Source: Hyperoplus lanceolatus (lineage: Eukaryota > Chordata > Actinopteri > Uranoscopiformes > Ammodytidae). From it: a stretch of DNA of 64,000 nucleotides. This document shows, piece by piece, positions 50,989-62,694 of this stretch (positions are counted from its first letter, which is position 1; each line of letters begins with the position of its first letter). Under the pieces are notes generated by a model. The model saw only the letters and a list, made by a program, of their open reading frames with translations. It did no database searches and was not told the origin of the DNA. Location: NCBI GenBank assembly GCA_026929865.2, contig CM049402.1, positions 26,233,001 through 26,297,000 of the forward strand. Direction: 5' to 3'. Position numbers and translations under genes: made by a program.

Positions 50989-51909
50989 GTTTCTTTCTGT
51001 AAACCCCACATTAAAAGGCTTAATTTCTGTGTTTTTCAACCTTATTTCGAAGTTGCATAGCCCCTCATTAGCAACTATAAGAACCATGTGGGAGCAGGTA
51101 CTAGGTTCTGCCTTCACAGATCACATGTGGGATTCAGTCCTGGATCGGATACACTCTACCTCCATGTGCGCCCGACATGCTCTTGTGCAATTTAAAGTAG
51201 TACATCGTATCCACATATCTAAAACTAAATTAGCTCGTATGTTCCCCGATGTAGACCCGACCTGTGATAGCTGTAAGAGCGCACCGGCATCACTCTTTCA
51301 CATGTACTGGTTGTGTCCCACCCTGACTGAGTTCTGGACATCAGTTTTTCAAACAATTTCTGAAGTACTTCAGCATCAAATTAAGCCGAACCCTTTCACT
51401 GCAATTTTTGGCATTGCACCAAATTCGGGCTTACCTAAAGTGAAGCTAAGAGTACTTGCCTTCACCTCATTACTTGCTCGCAGGGCTATCCTACTTAAGT
51501 GGAAAGAACCTGCTCCTCCTTCCCACTCACATTGGATTCGAGACATTATGTCATGTATGAATTTAGAGAAAATACGTTACACTACCCAGGGATCCGAGAA
51601 TAAATTGACAGAATTTGGCGCCCCTTCCTAAATTATTTAAAAAAAAACAACACTAACTAAGAAGAGTAGCTACCGCCCCCCCTCTTTTATTTGATTTAAT
51701 TTTATTTGTTTATGTGTTTTTATTTATTTTTTCATATTGATTGTTTATTTTTGTTTCTTGTAGGGTATATTTCGTGTTGTTGGGTGTGAGGGTGGGATGT
51801 GGGTGGGGAATCTTCGGGAAAAAAAGGGGAACAAATTTGTACTCATTGTGCTTTAATGTCTTTGTTACTAACATTTAATAAAAAAAACCTTTGAAAGAGA
51901 GAGACCAGT

Positions 51910-52992
51910 TCAAATGTTCAGTGTCTCTTGTTTTACTATTTGTATGTTTGAGTAGAATGAACAACTCGGTTTTATGCTTACTACTGACAACATTTCTACC
52001 AAATTCCCCAAAAAAGATTGTCATTAAGAGCATTTCCACTACGTAATGTAGAAATGCAGATTTAGGTAACTTCCAGACAGGTCTCTTATTTTTTTGTTTT
52101 TTTAGCTGTATATACCAGGTAAAAATCATCTAAACAAAGGCTAATCAATGTTAAAAATAAAATACAAAAAAGTAATCCATACATTCCACACGTGGAATTA
52201 TTGAGAGTTAATATTGAACAAATGTAGTCAATAGTTAATCAGGGAGCAAATGAAGCAAATAAAGTAAATTGTTATGAACTTTCCAACATCAGACATGTGT
52301 TAACATAAGGAGCTCATGATTGGATGAGCTCCAGGGAAGGTTTTTACCGTCCACAACCTCTGGATTAACTGCAAGGGATCCTGGCATATAACCCCGGATT
52401 ACCAACTGTCCTTTGCTGCCAACATCGCTGCGACAAACCACGCCTGGAGCCATGGTAACTTGTATTTGCCAACTGTCCACAACACCCTGCTACAGCAATT
52501 TAGTTCGCTACTCTCTTGATCTGTCTATCATTTCTTAATGTACAGTGTCCTCTCATTGGATGTTGACAAATTTGGAGCATTTTACACATACCAAACAGGT
52601 TCGCTACGGAAAAATCCTCAGATTTATTCAGAGGCTTTTGAATAGTTTGCATAGACCAAGGAGTAATTTGACTCATATTCGTCAAACTGAGGATCAACAT
52701 GCCGAAGTAAAATAATCTATAAAGTACAACCTGTGATGTTAGATCTGTCATTTCACAGTCTTTTTTTAGAGTAAGATCGTTAATAACTACGTTCTCACTT
52801 GATGTGCTCTATTAAGTAAGTGAAGTATGCTTGAAAGGCTTTGCAGGGCAATTGACCCATAACACCGTGTTTGAAATGGATTGACACACTTAAGACACAC
52901 CATGGTTCTTCCAAAAACCTAGTCATTTATACATGATAATTTAAAATTGAAGTTTTCTATTCCTTTGCAGTGTATTCCATCTAAGGTTGAAA

Positions 52993-52994
<2 letters not shown>
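51910..52994. other. Unassigned AT-rich stretch
   Basis: No gene or bounded repeat recognised. Confidence 0.5.

Positions 52995-53070
<76 letters not shown>
52995..53070. repeat. (TG)n microsatellite, 76 bp
   Basis: Perfect TG repeat followed by CACGCGTGCGTGCGTG. Confidence 0.98.
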
Positions 53071-53071
<1 letters not shown>

Positions 53072-54610
53072 ACGCGTGCGTGCGTGCAAGAGTGTTGACA
53101 TAAATCCATCAAAACAGCTCTGTCAGCTAGCATGCATGTGCTTCCCACCAAATTTACACCTGCTGTCTGCTCTTTGATTGGCCCAGGGACAGCTCAGGAC
53201 GTCCCCCAGGGCTTCCAACCTCTTTATCTTGTCAGAAGGGCAATCAACAAAATAAGGCACACTAGATTTACCCCTCAGCTCCCCACCGGCAGGGTGGGAA
53301 AGGACCGGCCATGGATGGATGTGCCTGCCTGTGTGCACCGTCCCTCTCTCTCCCTCTCTCTCTCTCTCCCCTCCCTCCTTCCCTCTTGTCAGGTGATAGA
53401 TATGTGGAGTTCACTCATTCCTTAAGGCCCAGAGAAGGGTGGCATCCATCACTCTCTCTCCGTGTCTCCTCCCCTCCCCACATTTCCTCTGCTCCGCACC
53501 CATCCAGCCTCGGAACCATAAGCTGTCTGTCAAACTAACAGGACCATCCACTACATCACAGGGAGGCTGTGCGGCCCATAGGACTGTATTATATCTAATC
53601 TGCTCCCCTTGACGCAGGCCGCTTACACAGGACGGCCTACATGGTGTGCGTGTGTGTGTATGTATGTGAGAGTGAGTGTGTGTGTGTGTTTGCGTGTGTA
53701 CACAAGTGTTTAAGATCTGAACACATCAGTGATTCCTAATTTATTTTTCAGTCATCATGCAGTAAATTAATCTTTAATTAATTTTCCTTTGTGTGATTTT
53801 GTGAGTTATTATGCATCACATCAGAAAATACTTAACGTTAATGTCAGAGTTCTATTAACTTATTTTACTATCATGACAATCTTTATGAAACTTTTCAAAA
53901 CATTCCATTCATTTGCCATCAACACTTGTGGCGTATCCTATCTCATATTGGCAGTGAGTGACATTCATATTGTTCAACCATGAACTTGATCTTTCGCTAA
54001 CATCAATCAATTGTTTCACGTACTTTACAACTTTGAACGATAAAGCACAGTGGAATAGATGACTGGATGGATAAATCGATCAATCAACATCCCCTGACTG
54101 AAGGAGATGGCAGGAATGACCTAATACCGTATCTACTGTCTGACCAGTAGGCTGTGTAGATCATGTGTACTGTTGTCCACTATCTTCAGCATTGTGTGCA
54201 ACACATTTCTCTCCACAACCAAGCAGCATTCTGTATCACTTTGTTCAGTTTCTTAGTTGCTGGCTTTGATGCTGCTGGCCAACAGATGGCTAGCCTGGTC
54301 CTACTAGACCATCGTGCTTCATTTAATTTGTACAGAAGGTCTGGAATTGCTCAATTGACAAACATTAACTCACTTGAAGGCGGGTGTCTGTTGAAGTTTA
54401 AAACTATTGGATCTGCCCAGTGCCACTCTGGATCTGCCAACCAATCGCATAACGTTTGGTCGTGACGTATGTCCTGCGCCAGCTTCTGAACCACTCCCTC
54501 TTTTTGCTGATTGGACCGGCAAAAATCTGTCCAGAAAAAAAAAACTAAGAATGTGTGAATGTGTATGACTGCTGTATGTTTGAGGTGGTGGTCGGAGGGG
54601 CCGTAGGCGC
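53071..54610. other. Unassigned stretch
   Basis: No gene recognised. A CT-rich run lies at 53341-53390. Around 54280-54480, GATGGCTAGCCTGG and GGATCTGCC words may belong to an old TIR element whose other end lies near 54850. Confidence 0.4.
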
Positions 54611-54784
54611 TGAATGGCAGCCACGCTTCCGTCAGTCTGCTCCAGGGCAGCTGTGGCTACTATGGTAGTTTACCACCACCGGTATGACTGTGTGTGAATG
54701 AATGGAACCTGGAACCCTGTAAAGCGTCTTTGAGTGCCTTGAAAAGTGCTATATAAATCCAATCCATTATTATTATTATTATTA
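54611..54784 (+). mobile_element. LINE 3' tail ending in (ATT)n
   Basis: CCGTCAGTCTGCTCCAGGGC, GTGGCTACTATGGTAGTTTA, then TGTAAAGCGTCTTTGAGTGC, AAAAGTGCTATATAAATCCA and (ATT)6 is the familiar 3' end of an RTE-type LINE in fish. Only the 3' untranslated tail is present. Confidence 0.7.
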
Positions 54785-55156
54785 AGAATATACCGCAGGC
54801 CCAGACTACTGAAGGGAAATTAAAATTGAGCGGTACGTAGGCGGGCGGTGCCAGGCTAACAGATGGCAGGGATAATTCCACTTTCCACAACGGACTGTTG
54901 GAAGATATGCAACATCTTGTTGCACACATTGAAGGATTTAAGTGTCATGACCAGGCTCAAAGGAAGGACATCATGTACAGACCACACATCCCTTTTTTTC
55001 AGGAACGTTGTATCCCAAAAAAAATCTAAATAAAAGGTGCTATTAGTTTATCAGTAATGTGTCACATCACAATCAGGCATACATATGTATAGACTGGTGT
55101 CTGCCATCAGTCATTGTTAGCCAATTCCCAGATCCCAGAAATCAAAGGGACTTGGC
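54785..55156. other. Unassigned stretch
   Basis: No gene recognised. Confidence 0.5.
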
Positions 55157-55790
55157 CTAGGAGACGTTGAATACGCTTTTGCCAAAGTAAAGTGTGCTCT
55201 GTCCTTTTCTGTTAACAGACACAATGTTACAATTGCTCTCCAGTCTGTTGTCCAGGTGAACACCACAGTATTTGTTGTCCTCCACCACTTCACCCTCTGC
55301 TCCGATGAAGTGAATATTGTTCAGCTTAGTCCTCCTGAAATCCATAACCATCTCCCTCATCTTGGTTACATTTAAGGAGGAGGAGTTTGCTCCCCAAATC
55401 ATGTCACAATGTGGCCCACCAATTCCCTTTACAGTGTCTCATGTCCAGCCCTGATACACCCCCACAGCTGCTGAGTCATCTGAATATACTGTACTATAAA
55501 GATGACAGGACTCTGAGTGGTAATCAAAGTCAGAGTTATACAGGGTGACAGGGAGAGTTGAGAGAACAGTCCCTTGTGGTGATCCTGTGCTGCTAACCAC
55601 CGGCTCAGACATGCATCATCCCTTCAGCCGGACACACCGTGGACTGTCCATCAGGTAGTCAATAATCCAGGAGCTTGTGGATGTTGTCTGCCTGCATCAG
55701 TTGGAGCTCTACCTAGCAGCAATGTACTGTAGGTCGGATTGTGTTACAGGCACTGGACAAATCAAAGAATACGCGTCCTCACAGGGCTGC
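55157..55790 (-). pseudogene. CR1/L2-group LINE reverse transcriptase fragment
   Basis: Minus strand: SSWIIDYLMDSPRCVRLKG, VVSSTGSPQGTVLSTLPVTL (motif B), a degraded DDSAAVGVYQG (motif C region), then the open part from 55402: NSSSLNVTKMREMVMDFRRT, EVVEDNKYCGVHLDNRLESN and RKGQSTLYFGKSVFN. The order fits the palm and thumb of this LINE group. Stops and frame changes separate the pieces. Its FRR and KYxGVHLD motifs differ from the LINE at 3574-5115, so it is another family of the same group. Confidence 0.85.
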
Positions 55791-56632
55791 CTGCTTTTTC
55801 ACAGTTAAGAGTGGGATCCCTGAAGCAGGTAGTTTATGGCTTGAAAGAGGAAATGCAGGTGAACAGTAAACTAATTGCATGCTGTAAACAAGCATTACAG
55901 TTTACACAACCACTTTGGTCATCTACTCTGAGCTATACTGTGCTTACTGTAGATGTGTCTAAAGGGAAAACCTGACTCTGTATTCAGTATTATCTCAGTA
56001 TTCATGTTAAAACATGGTTTTACAAATTGGGCCCCACACTTGGAATTGGGTAGTGCCACCATACATCTACTGGGCCATTAACAGGCGACAATTATCTAAT
56101 CTTCACCTAACATACCTTTAAAACTGCCTTAAACGTTCAAATTGTGTTCAGATTATTAGCAGTTTACATCATATAAAACCCACTAAAACCGGCTCACAGC
56201 ATGTCAAACTAGCCAGCATGCTGCTATCACCTACAGCAACCCCCACAAGCAATGGCCAAATAATCACCCTCAGATACACTTTGCACTGCCTGGCTCAGGT
56301 GCAATTGCTGCTGAGTCCTAACGAGGGAGAGTTAAAAGATAAAATTAACGTCAAGACACAAACCCAGCAAAAACAAGTCCAAGACCCACACACTGACTGT
56401 CCAATATCTTCCTTTGTTTGGCTTGTCAGATCCAACATGTCTTCCCTTTGTGGTCTGGAATGTTTTCCCAACCTACTGATCTGCTGGCCTGTTTGGTGTG
56501 TTTGTCCAGCATTAACACAGCTGACAGTGACACAGTGCCACTATTACCGCATATGTAGCTCACATTCCTTGCTAATGGGGTTTGAGGCCCCTGAGGCAGT
56601 GTGCAAGCATTAAATGGGGGATTGGCTGGGCT

Positions 56633-56633
<1 letters not shown>
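55791..56633. other. Unassigned stretch
   Basis: No gene recognised; the 131-aa plus-strand ORF at 56218 has no domain. Confidence 0.45.

Positions 56634-56699
<66 letters not shown>
56634..56699. repeat. (GT)n microsatellite, 66 bp
   Basis: Perfect GT repeat. Confidence 0.98.
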
Positions 56700-56700
<1 letters not shown>

Positions 56701-59315
56701 GGGATTGTGCAGTATGATTAAGGTTGAGGGGTCATTTGGTTGTTGTGTGTCTGTGTGTGTGTTGGAGAGGAGCTATTTAGCATAGCAGTCTCATGAAAGA
56801 TCAGCTCTGGCAGTGGCTTGGTCTTATCGTGGGATTCGCTGTAGTCACAACGACGAGAAGTTGTATTTGTTTTCTCAAGGAAAACATTATTATTTTCCGG
56901 GATATGTCGTGTGTGTACCTTTTGCTTTGTGTGTCTCTGTGTGTCCACCAGGTTGTGATACCGAGGTAAGATAAGGTTGAGAAAACAAACGAGCCCATCA
57001 GAGCCAAGCCGAGCGCCAGGCAGGGAGTCGGACCACAAGCAAAGCAGTTCCATAACAACAATGTCCTTACTTAATCTAGATATGCCTCTCCAGTGCTTTG
57101 CCTGCCACCACCACCTTGTTGGTATGCTACCCTCTGCTTTGTAGTTTCTTCCTTTTCCACTTCTACCCCCGCTGCGACCCATCACCGGTGGTTATTCATC
57201 TAAAGTTGATGAGCGCTCTTTTGGAGTGGAAGAGAACGTCATCTCTTTGGCAAGTATATGCTCACCGCAACTTTGGATGAATGCTCCACTCCTTCACTGC
57301 CCTATATTTTCCTATATTCATTCAACGGCGTGTGTTGTCAGGATTGCTGCAAGTTTAATCATCCGCAAGACACGGAGTGAGTAATACACCGGCTGTACAT
57401 GTGAACACCGGAGGAGCAGAAGTAGCAGGGGGTTGAGGAGAAAGAGAGCAGGAGATGGGAGGAAGGGGTGGAGAACAGGACATGTGGGTGAAAAGGCCAG
57501 AGCCGGTGGAGGGGGGCGGGACAGCGTGTCTCATTGATGAATAGACATGACAAAGAAGCTAGGCGGGTATAGGCAGCGGAAACACGTCGGATGATGAGCG
57601 GGCGGAAATCATTGCGAGAGGCACACAGCTGTATTAATTCAGCACAAGCCAAAAAAAATTCAAAACAGTCAAACTTCCAATAGAACAAAGTTGAATGCAA
57701 GTATATAAGTTGTACTTTTGGGTAGCAATGCAATTGCTTGCACTTAAAAAAAGTGGAACTCAAATCTTGTTTCTTGCTCTCTCTAAATGAGTAATGAACT
57801 CAGTAATCATACACTACACTTTAACATGAGTAGGATATATTGATGATCTTTCTACCCCATTGTGTGTGTTGTGTGAACGCATGAGATACAGCTGTAAAAC
57901 AAGAGCAGTGTTGAGTGCTGCGAGCGATGAGATGACTCACAGGCTACCTCTATCCCCTCTTAGCCTATTTCAAACCATCTCTGCTTGACCAATCTCTCTC
58001 CTCATAAGCATCTAAATTGACTTGACTCCCAAACTAGTACAGCAATATATCCTGCTCTGCTTCCACCCTCATTGTCTCGACCCCTCCACTTGTTAAGGAG
58101 GCCTTCACTGGATGCTCATTAAAATCTACTCGGCTGAATCGGTCAGGGAAAGACACAGCACACTTTCCCCATATAGTCATCAAACTTCAGGCTCCTTTTT
58201 TGGCAATCTACCATTTCAGTTTCAAGTGCTACTAGGGAAAGTGTGCATGATGGAAACACCCATGCCAATAAAAGTTGTTTATCAAACTGGACTCTGGAGA
58301 GAGAATGCCGGTGAGATGGAAATACATAGAGAAACAGAAAGAAAAAAATGTGAAAGCCATGCAGTCATTAGAAGGAAGGACTGATTTTTTTAAAATTACA
58401 ATACTTTAAAACACTGTATTCTACTGTTAAAAAATTTAAAATAAAAATAAGCACTATCAAATCTTACTATAGTGTAGGTATTTTTTTTAATTTAAATGTT
58501 TGGTCTTGCGCAAATATAGGTCTAGGTGCAATGGAAAGTGGCTAAAACGAGAATCCATATGGAGAATCTTAGGATTAAAATTAAATGGTTCTTCTGCCTA
58601 GTTATATAATTGGAAATCTGGTCATGCCCACCAGTTACTGGTTGACGGAAACATAGTATAAAATGTATTTTAAATTAAAAACATGTCAACATTTCAAACG
58701 TGAAGATATTAATGTAAAGGTATTATGCCAAAACTTCTGCAACCTCTGTTTCCACATGCATTTTGTTTTACCCATATAATTATGGAAGCAAGAAATCACA
58801 CACTTATGGTGTGCTAACAACATAAATGTCCATGAGGATATGAAAGTAGACAACCATGTTTGCCCAGTTGCTCCCAGAACTAATTGAATGCCTCTCCTGA
58901 CAAATGGATTCCTGAAACAACACCTGCAATGCACCATTAGGCTCTCCTCTTTCCCCTTATCCACAAAGGACATTGTGTGTGTCTGCGTACATGTCTCTGA
59001 TCCTAGGTGAATTTGTGTGTGAGGAAGACAACGTTGGGTAGAGGAACTCTTTAATGTCAGCTACTGCTTCTATTCATTCTCTTCGAGCGGTTTCCCTAAA
59101 AAGGTTCTGCCATGGTCACATTCCATTTCGTTCAACCTCTAAACACTAAAGACACAGTAATAAGAATTAATTTTTCCAAAGTTTAATGTTCAGTGCATGT
59201 ATCGCTAAATTACACTGAAAAAACGTTGGTCTTTCACTAAATGTACTGTTAAATTATATGTTAAAAAAAGACAAGTATTATAAAAGATGGGAACAAAAAC
59301 TATATTTTTGTATAC
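56700..59315. other. Unassigned stretch, least repetitive part of the window
   Basis: No repeat boundary seen. Minus-strand ORFs of 155 aa (57185-56718) and 134 aa (57763-57359) carry no motif, and their codons show no pattern I can support. They are not called as genes. 58380-58700 is very AT-rich. Confidence 0.45.
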
Positions 59316-59319
59316 TTAA

Positions 59320-60614
59320 CCTTCCTCCTGTGTTAACTTTCTGTTACCATCCTTGGTGTTAGCGGGTCGGTTTCGACCCGTGTCTGAAATCAGCTGTAAA
59401 AAAAACACTAAAAACTATTATCTATCATCCTTTTTGTTTCTCGTCTCTTGGTTACATTGTTAGGCTTCCTTATCCATGAACATATTGTTTTTAATATTTT
59501 TGGTGTAGGCGGCTGGGCCTTTTTTTTGTCAGTATGCGCCTTAAGAGAATCATCTATATAAATATTTGGTTGTTGTGTTTATTTATTTATTATTCTTTCG
59601 GACAATTCCACACAATACACAATTTTCTCTTTTCTCGCAAATATTCATACATCATACTTTGTGTTGTTGTGTTACCTGATTATTACTGAGGGGTATGAGA
59701 ACACATTTCTTAACAAAATGTGTTTTATTTATTTTTTCATATTAATATTATTGACCTTTTTAACATCTATGGTGTTACTGTTCAATTACGACCCATACAT
59801 ATTTATTTCAGAAAAGAGCAAAAAAACTTTTATCTCAGCATTATACAAACACACAATGAAAACCAGAACAAGTCACAACACAAAATATAGATTTGTAAGG
59901 TCAAATAAACAACAACCAATCAACAAATCAAACCAATCGAAATCAATTACTAGCTCCAAAACTAGTAAAAAGAAACAGAGTAAAAGTCTCTGTGTGAATG
60001 TGTAGTGTGTGTGTGTACAGATGTGTGACAAAAAGCAACACTTGAAGTGTTCTTTGCAGAGATATTTCTTGCAGGTAAAGCAAAATCCGTTTATCTTTCT
60101 GTCCTTAGTGCTTCGGCAGACCTGACACCTCTTATTTTTAGAATCAGGTGGCCATTTTCACCAAAAACATGATCCAGAACTTGGCTCACTGTATATCTCC
60201 TCATTTTTGAATACTGCAAATAGGAGATGTGCACTCTGCAAGTCACCAACTATATATTTAATTGATCTCACATGTCTGGATATGCCCATGTGTTTGTTTC
60301 GCTTTTATGCCCCCAGAGCTCACATGATTGGGAGAGGAGCTGACTGTCATTGTGTTGGCTGACAGTGCACTTATGATTTCAGTTTTTGCTCTAGTTATTG
60401 TTTTTTACATCTTATTCTATAACCACCAGTGTTATAATTTCCACCAGAGCATTTTATAATTAAGTAAAACATTTATTTTTTTATTTTGTTGAAATAGAGG
60501 TTCCTGACAAAGTCAAAGTCAATAAATTCTGATGCAATAAACAAATTGTAAGTGGTTCTTTTATGCATTTTAAAACCAAAACGTGTCGGTGGCGACCCTA
60601 ACACGAGAGGAAGG
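59320..60614 (-). mobile_element. piggyBac-like element
   Basis: TTAA flanks both ends (59316-59319, 60615-60618). The termini CCTTCCTCCTGTGTTA and CCTTCCTCTCGTGTTAGGG (reverse complement of the right end) are inverted repeats, and a second inner pair GGTCGGTTTCGACCC / GGGTCGCCACCGACACG follows. The minus strand retains the cysteine-rich tail of a transposase. About 1.3 kb against 2-2.5 kb for a whole element, so it is internally deleted. Confidence 0.85.
60015..60150 (-). pseudogene. piggyBac transposase C-terminal cysteine-rich domain
   Basis: The minus strand reads PDSKNKRCQVCRSTKDRKIN, GFCFTCKKYLCKEHFKCC. The spacing CxxC, CxxC, LCxxHFxxC is that of the zinc-binding C-terminal domain of piggyBac transposases, which recognises the element ends. 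The rest of the transposase, including the catalytic Asp residues, was not found between the termini. The plus-strand ORF at 59661 is AT-rich noise. Confidence 0.8.
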
Positions 60615-60618
60615 TTAA

Positions 60619-61261
60619 AAAATACTTACTTACTTATCTCAGAGATTTGTAAAAAAGAACACAAAAAAAACACATGTGACATTGTAAAGCTATTTTTGCA
60701 TAGCTAAACACGTTATCTATATGCTATTTACATCCAACATAGACAGATACAATTTGCATTAATTTGGAGTTGTGTGTGTGTCCATAGTGTCTAAGTCAAA
60801 TATCCACTCTTCATTTGGGTCTGGTTTGGCCAGACGCCTTAGGTACTAGCTGTTGTGCTACACTTACAAACTAGTCGCTAACATTGTCTGCCTGCTATTC
60901 AGTTGGTTGAAACTCTCTGTCACTAGAGCTGGGGTTTATCTGAATTATATAAAATATTAATCATGGGTCAAATGCACTGATCAATTATACAATTGTCTCA
61001 TATCCAATAAAACAAATATAATTAGCTTTATTTTATTGGATATGAGACCATTTAGGAGCCAATGATTATTCATCCACAATTTGGTTTTGAAAATCCCTTT
61101 GAGTCAAGACGGACAGAGAATGTATCAATAATGAGCTTTTTCTTTTTGAGGAGGTAACAGTTTTTTAGTTGCAGTCAAATTGATGCTCTGACCTAATCCA
61201 ACATAGAAATAGTGGAAGCCATTCCACTTTTACCCTTTCATTAAGTATGTTGTTGCTTTGG
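60619..61261. other. Unassigned stretch
   Basis: AT-rich. A short inverted pair TTGTCTCATATCCAATAAAA / TTTTATTGGATATGAGACCA at about 60990-61050 forms a hairpin; origin unknown. Confidence 0.5.
60990..61050. repeat. Short palindromic hairpin
   Basis: GTCTCATATCCAATAAAA and its inverse complement TTTTATTGGATATGAGAC are separated by about 22 bp of AT-rich loop. Confidence 0.7.
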
Positions 61262-61265
61262 TTAA

Positions 61266-62690
61266 AGAGGACCAATGATACTTTTCGACTTGTATGACCT
61301 ATATACGTTGGTATAATGATGTATATTCATGTTTAAAGCCACTACGAGTAAGTCGGCATGTTGGCGACACCTTTGAACAAAAGCGGTAGTATTTTAACGA
61401 CGCCAGCTGTCGTGAAGCTGTTTTCTAGCTCGTGCAGGGAGTGCAAGATTCAAATAATCAGGAAGCAATATGGTGCGTGTCCGTGTGTTGAAAGTGTGGA
61501 GGGCACCGGACTCTTTTCGGCTCTGTGAGTCTATGGGTGACACACAGCATCAACTAATGGCAGTAAGTGCTAAACACACCTGATTGCAATGAGTTGATGC
61601 ATTGTCACCTCTCACGGAGCTGAACGAGTCCGTGTCCTCACACCAAGCGAATGAACGAGAGATGGCAGTTAGTTAGTATGGATCACGATGAGTTAATGTG
61701 TTTATGTTGTAAATAATGACTATTTCAGATGAATACTGGTCATCTGATGATGCTGGTGAGGCAAAGTAAACTTTGTTTTAGTAGGCTACCGCTCATTCAT
61801 TTAGGAGTAAACACTGCAGTCTAGGTTCGCTGTGTGAAATTGTGTATACGTTGCTTGGCAACGCCCTCCCGCCCGCCTATCACTCTCCCTTTTAGCTTTT
61901 CTTCATTGCATTTTCTTTTTTTTCTTTGATGGTTCAGCCCCGTTATCAGTCATTATGAACAAACAACTGTCTCAAACAAGGCTCCCGCTCCCCTTCCCTC
62001 ACCTGGAGCCATAGGCTTCTCAAATCGCGTTCCTGCGCCGCACTGAAATCTGCGACCAATACGGATATGTGACCATAGAGCATGCACGCGTGAACCGGAA
62101 ATCGGACTGGGTGTACGACCAGATCAAATGCAGTAATAAAAACTATATAAAAAAGTATTTCTTTGCACAGATGGTCTTGTTTGCTGTTAAAGGTAATTTA
62201 TGATTATGAGAGGAAACATGAGGCTGTTTAAAATATATTTAAACAGATATTTAATGTTACTTGTTGCTGCTTTAACCATACTAGCGTATCAAGTAATTAC
62301 GTACATGCATTTCGACGTATTCCCTGCTGACCGTCTGGGGTGGCTATGCAGTAAACACTATGGCAGCCGGTCGAGAAATAACTTGTTCAAATTTGATGTT
62401 TCCATGTATGGTAATGCTGCTCAGGCAAGCTCCGGCTGCATGCCCCCACCTTCCTGAAAATCTCCCGCTGCTGGAAGGAACCAATCACAACTGAGTGGGG
62501 TTTGCAGCAGGGGGGGAGGGGCGGAGAAGCTCAAAGCAGTGTGTAGAGAGAGACTGCTGTGCTCGCAAGGGTAAGAGGACGATTGTCCCGAAAATCTACA
62601 TAGTTTTCTGTGATGTGATTCGTGTCAGGTTGCTCTATAGCAGTTTTTAACAATAAATTAAGACCAGAAAAGTAGTATAATAGGATCTCT
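61266..62690. mobile_element. TTAA-flanked MITE hosting another MITE
   Basis: TTAA at 61262-61265 and 62691-62694. Ends AGAGGACCAATGATAC and AGAGATCCTATTATAC (reverse complement of the right end) form an imperfect inverted repeat. Without the nested element it is about 490 bp. The right half, 62275-62690, is GC-richer and non-coding. Confidence 0.75.
61337..62271. mobile_element. 935-bp TTAA-target MITE, copy 2
   Basis: TTAA at 61333-61336 and 62272-62275. Same orientation as, and about 98% identical to, 40260-41181, with most differences being transitions and one small insertion near the right end. No coding domain. Confidence 0.95.
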
Positions 62691-62694
62691 TTAA

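Larger units (their letters stand above)
44689..51631 (+). pseudogene. L1 ORF2 remnant (endonuclease, reverse transcriptase)
   Basis: MKGNLNLIS then a stop where SWNVKGLN is expected (TGA for Trp), VKGLNHQVKRGKVL, LQETHLHDSD and LATVYAPNVDDVEL give the APE-type endonuclease. It resumes after an insertion with LGGDFNCYLDPVLDRS. After the hAT insertion: ITSMQSGKSPGPDGLPSDFF, QTGFIKGRQSFYNIRRLMN, SMDAEIAFDRVEWNYLYFTL (motif A), GTRQGCPLSSLLFAIAIEPL and LYANDLLLF, where Asn (codon 48293) replaces a catalytic Asp of YADD. Later parts: LSYLGVCFTRNVKNLF and, after the LTR element, a C-terminal region with CDSCKSAPASLFHMYWLCP. Many stops and shifts. Confidence 0.92.
43051..51899 (+). mobile_element. 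Near-full-length L1-clade LINE with three nested insertions
   Basis: It starts CCAGACTTCCGGGTTACAGA and is flanked by the 10-bp duplication AGAGACCAGT (43041-43050, 51900-51909). The order is 5' leader, ORF1, a spacer, ORF2 and a 3' UTR ending in AATAAAAAAAA and a short purine tail. Subtracting the insertions at 45054-45402, 46260-47439 and 49302-50988 leaves about 5.6 kb, a normal length for fish L1-type elements. Both ORFs have stops and frameshifts, so it is dead. Confidence 0.93.

Noticed and set aside
56718-57185. 155-aa minus-strand ORF in unique DNA
   Set aside because: No recognisable domain or exon signals; could be revisited with RNA data.
57359-57763. 134-aa minus-strand ORF
   Set aside because: No recognisable domain; composition does not suggest coding.
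59661-60005. 114-aa plus-strand ORF
   Set aside because: AT-rich noise inside a piggyBac-like element whose recognisable coding piece is on the minus strand.
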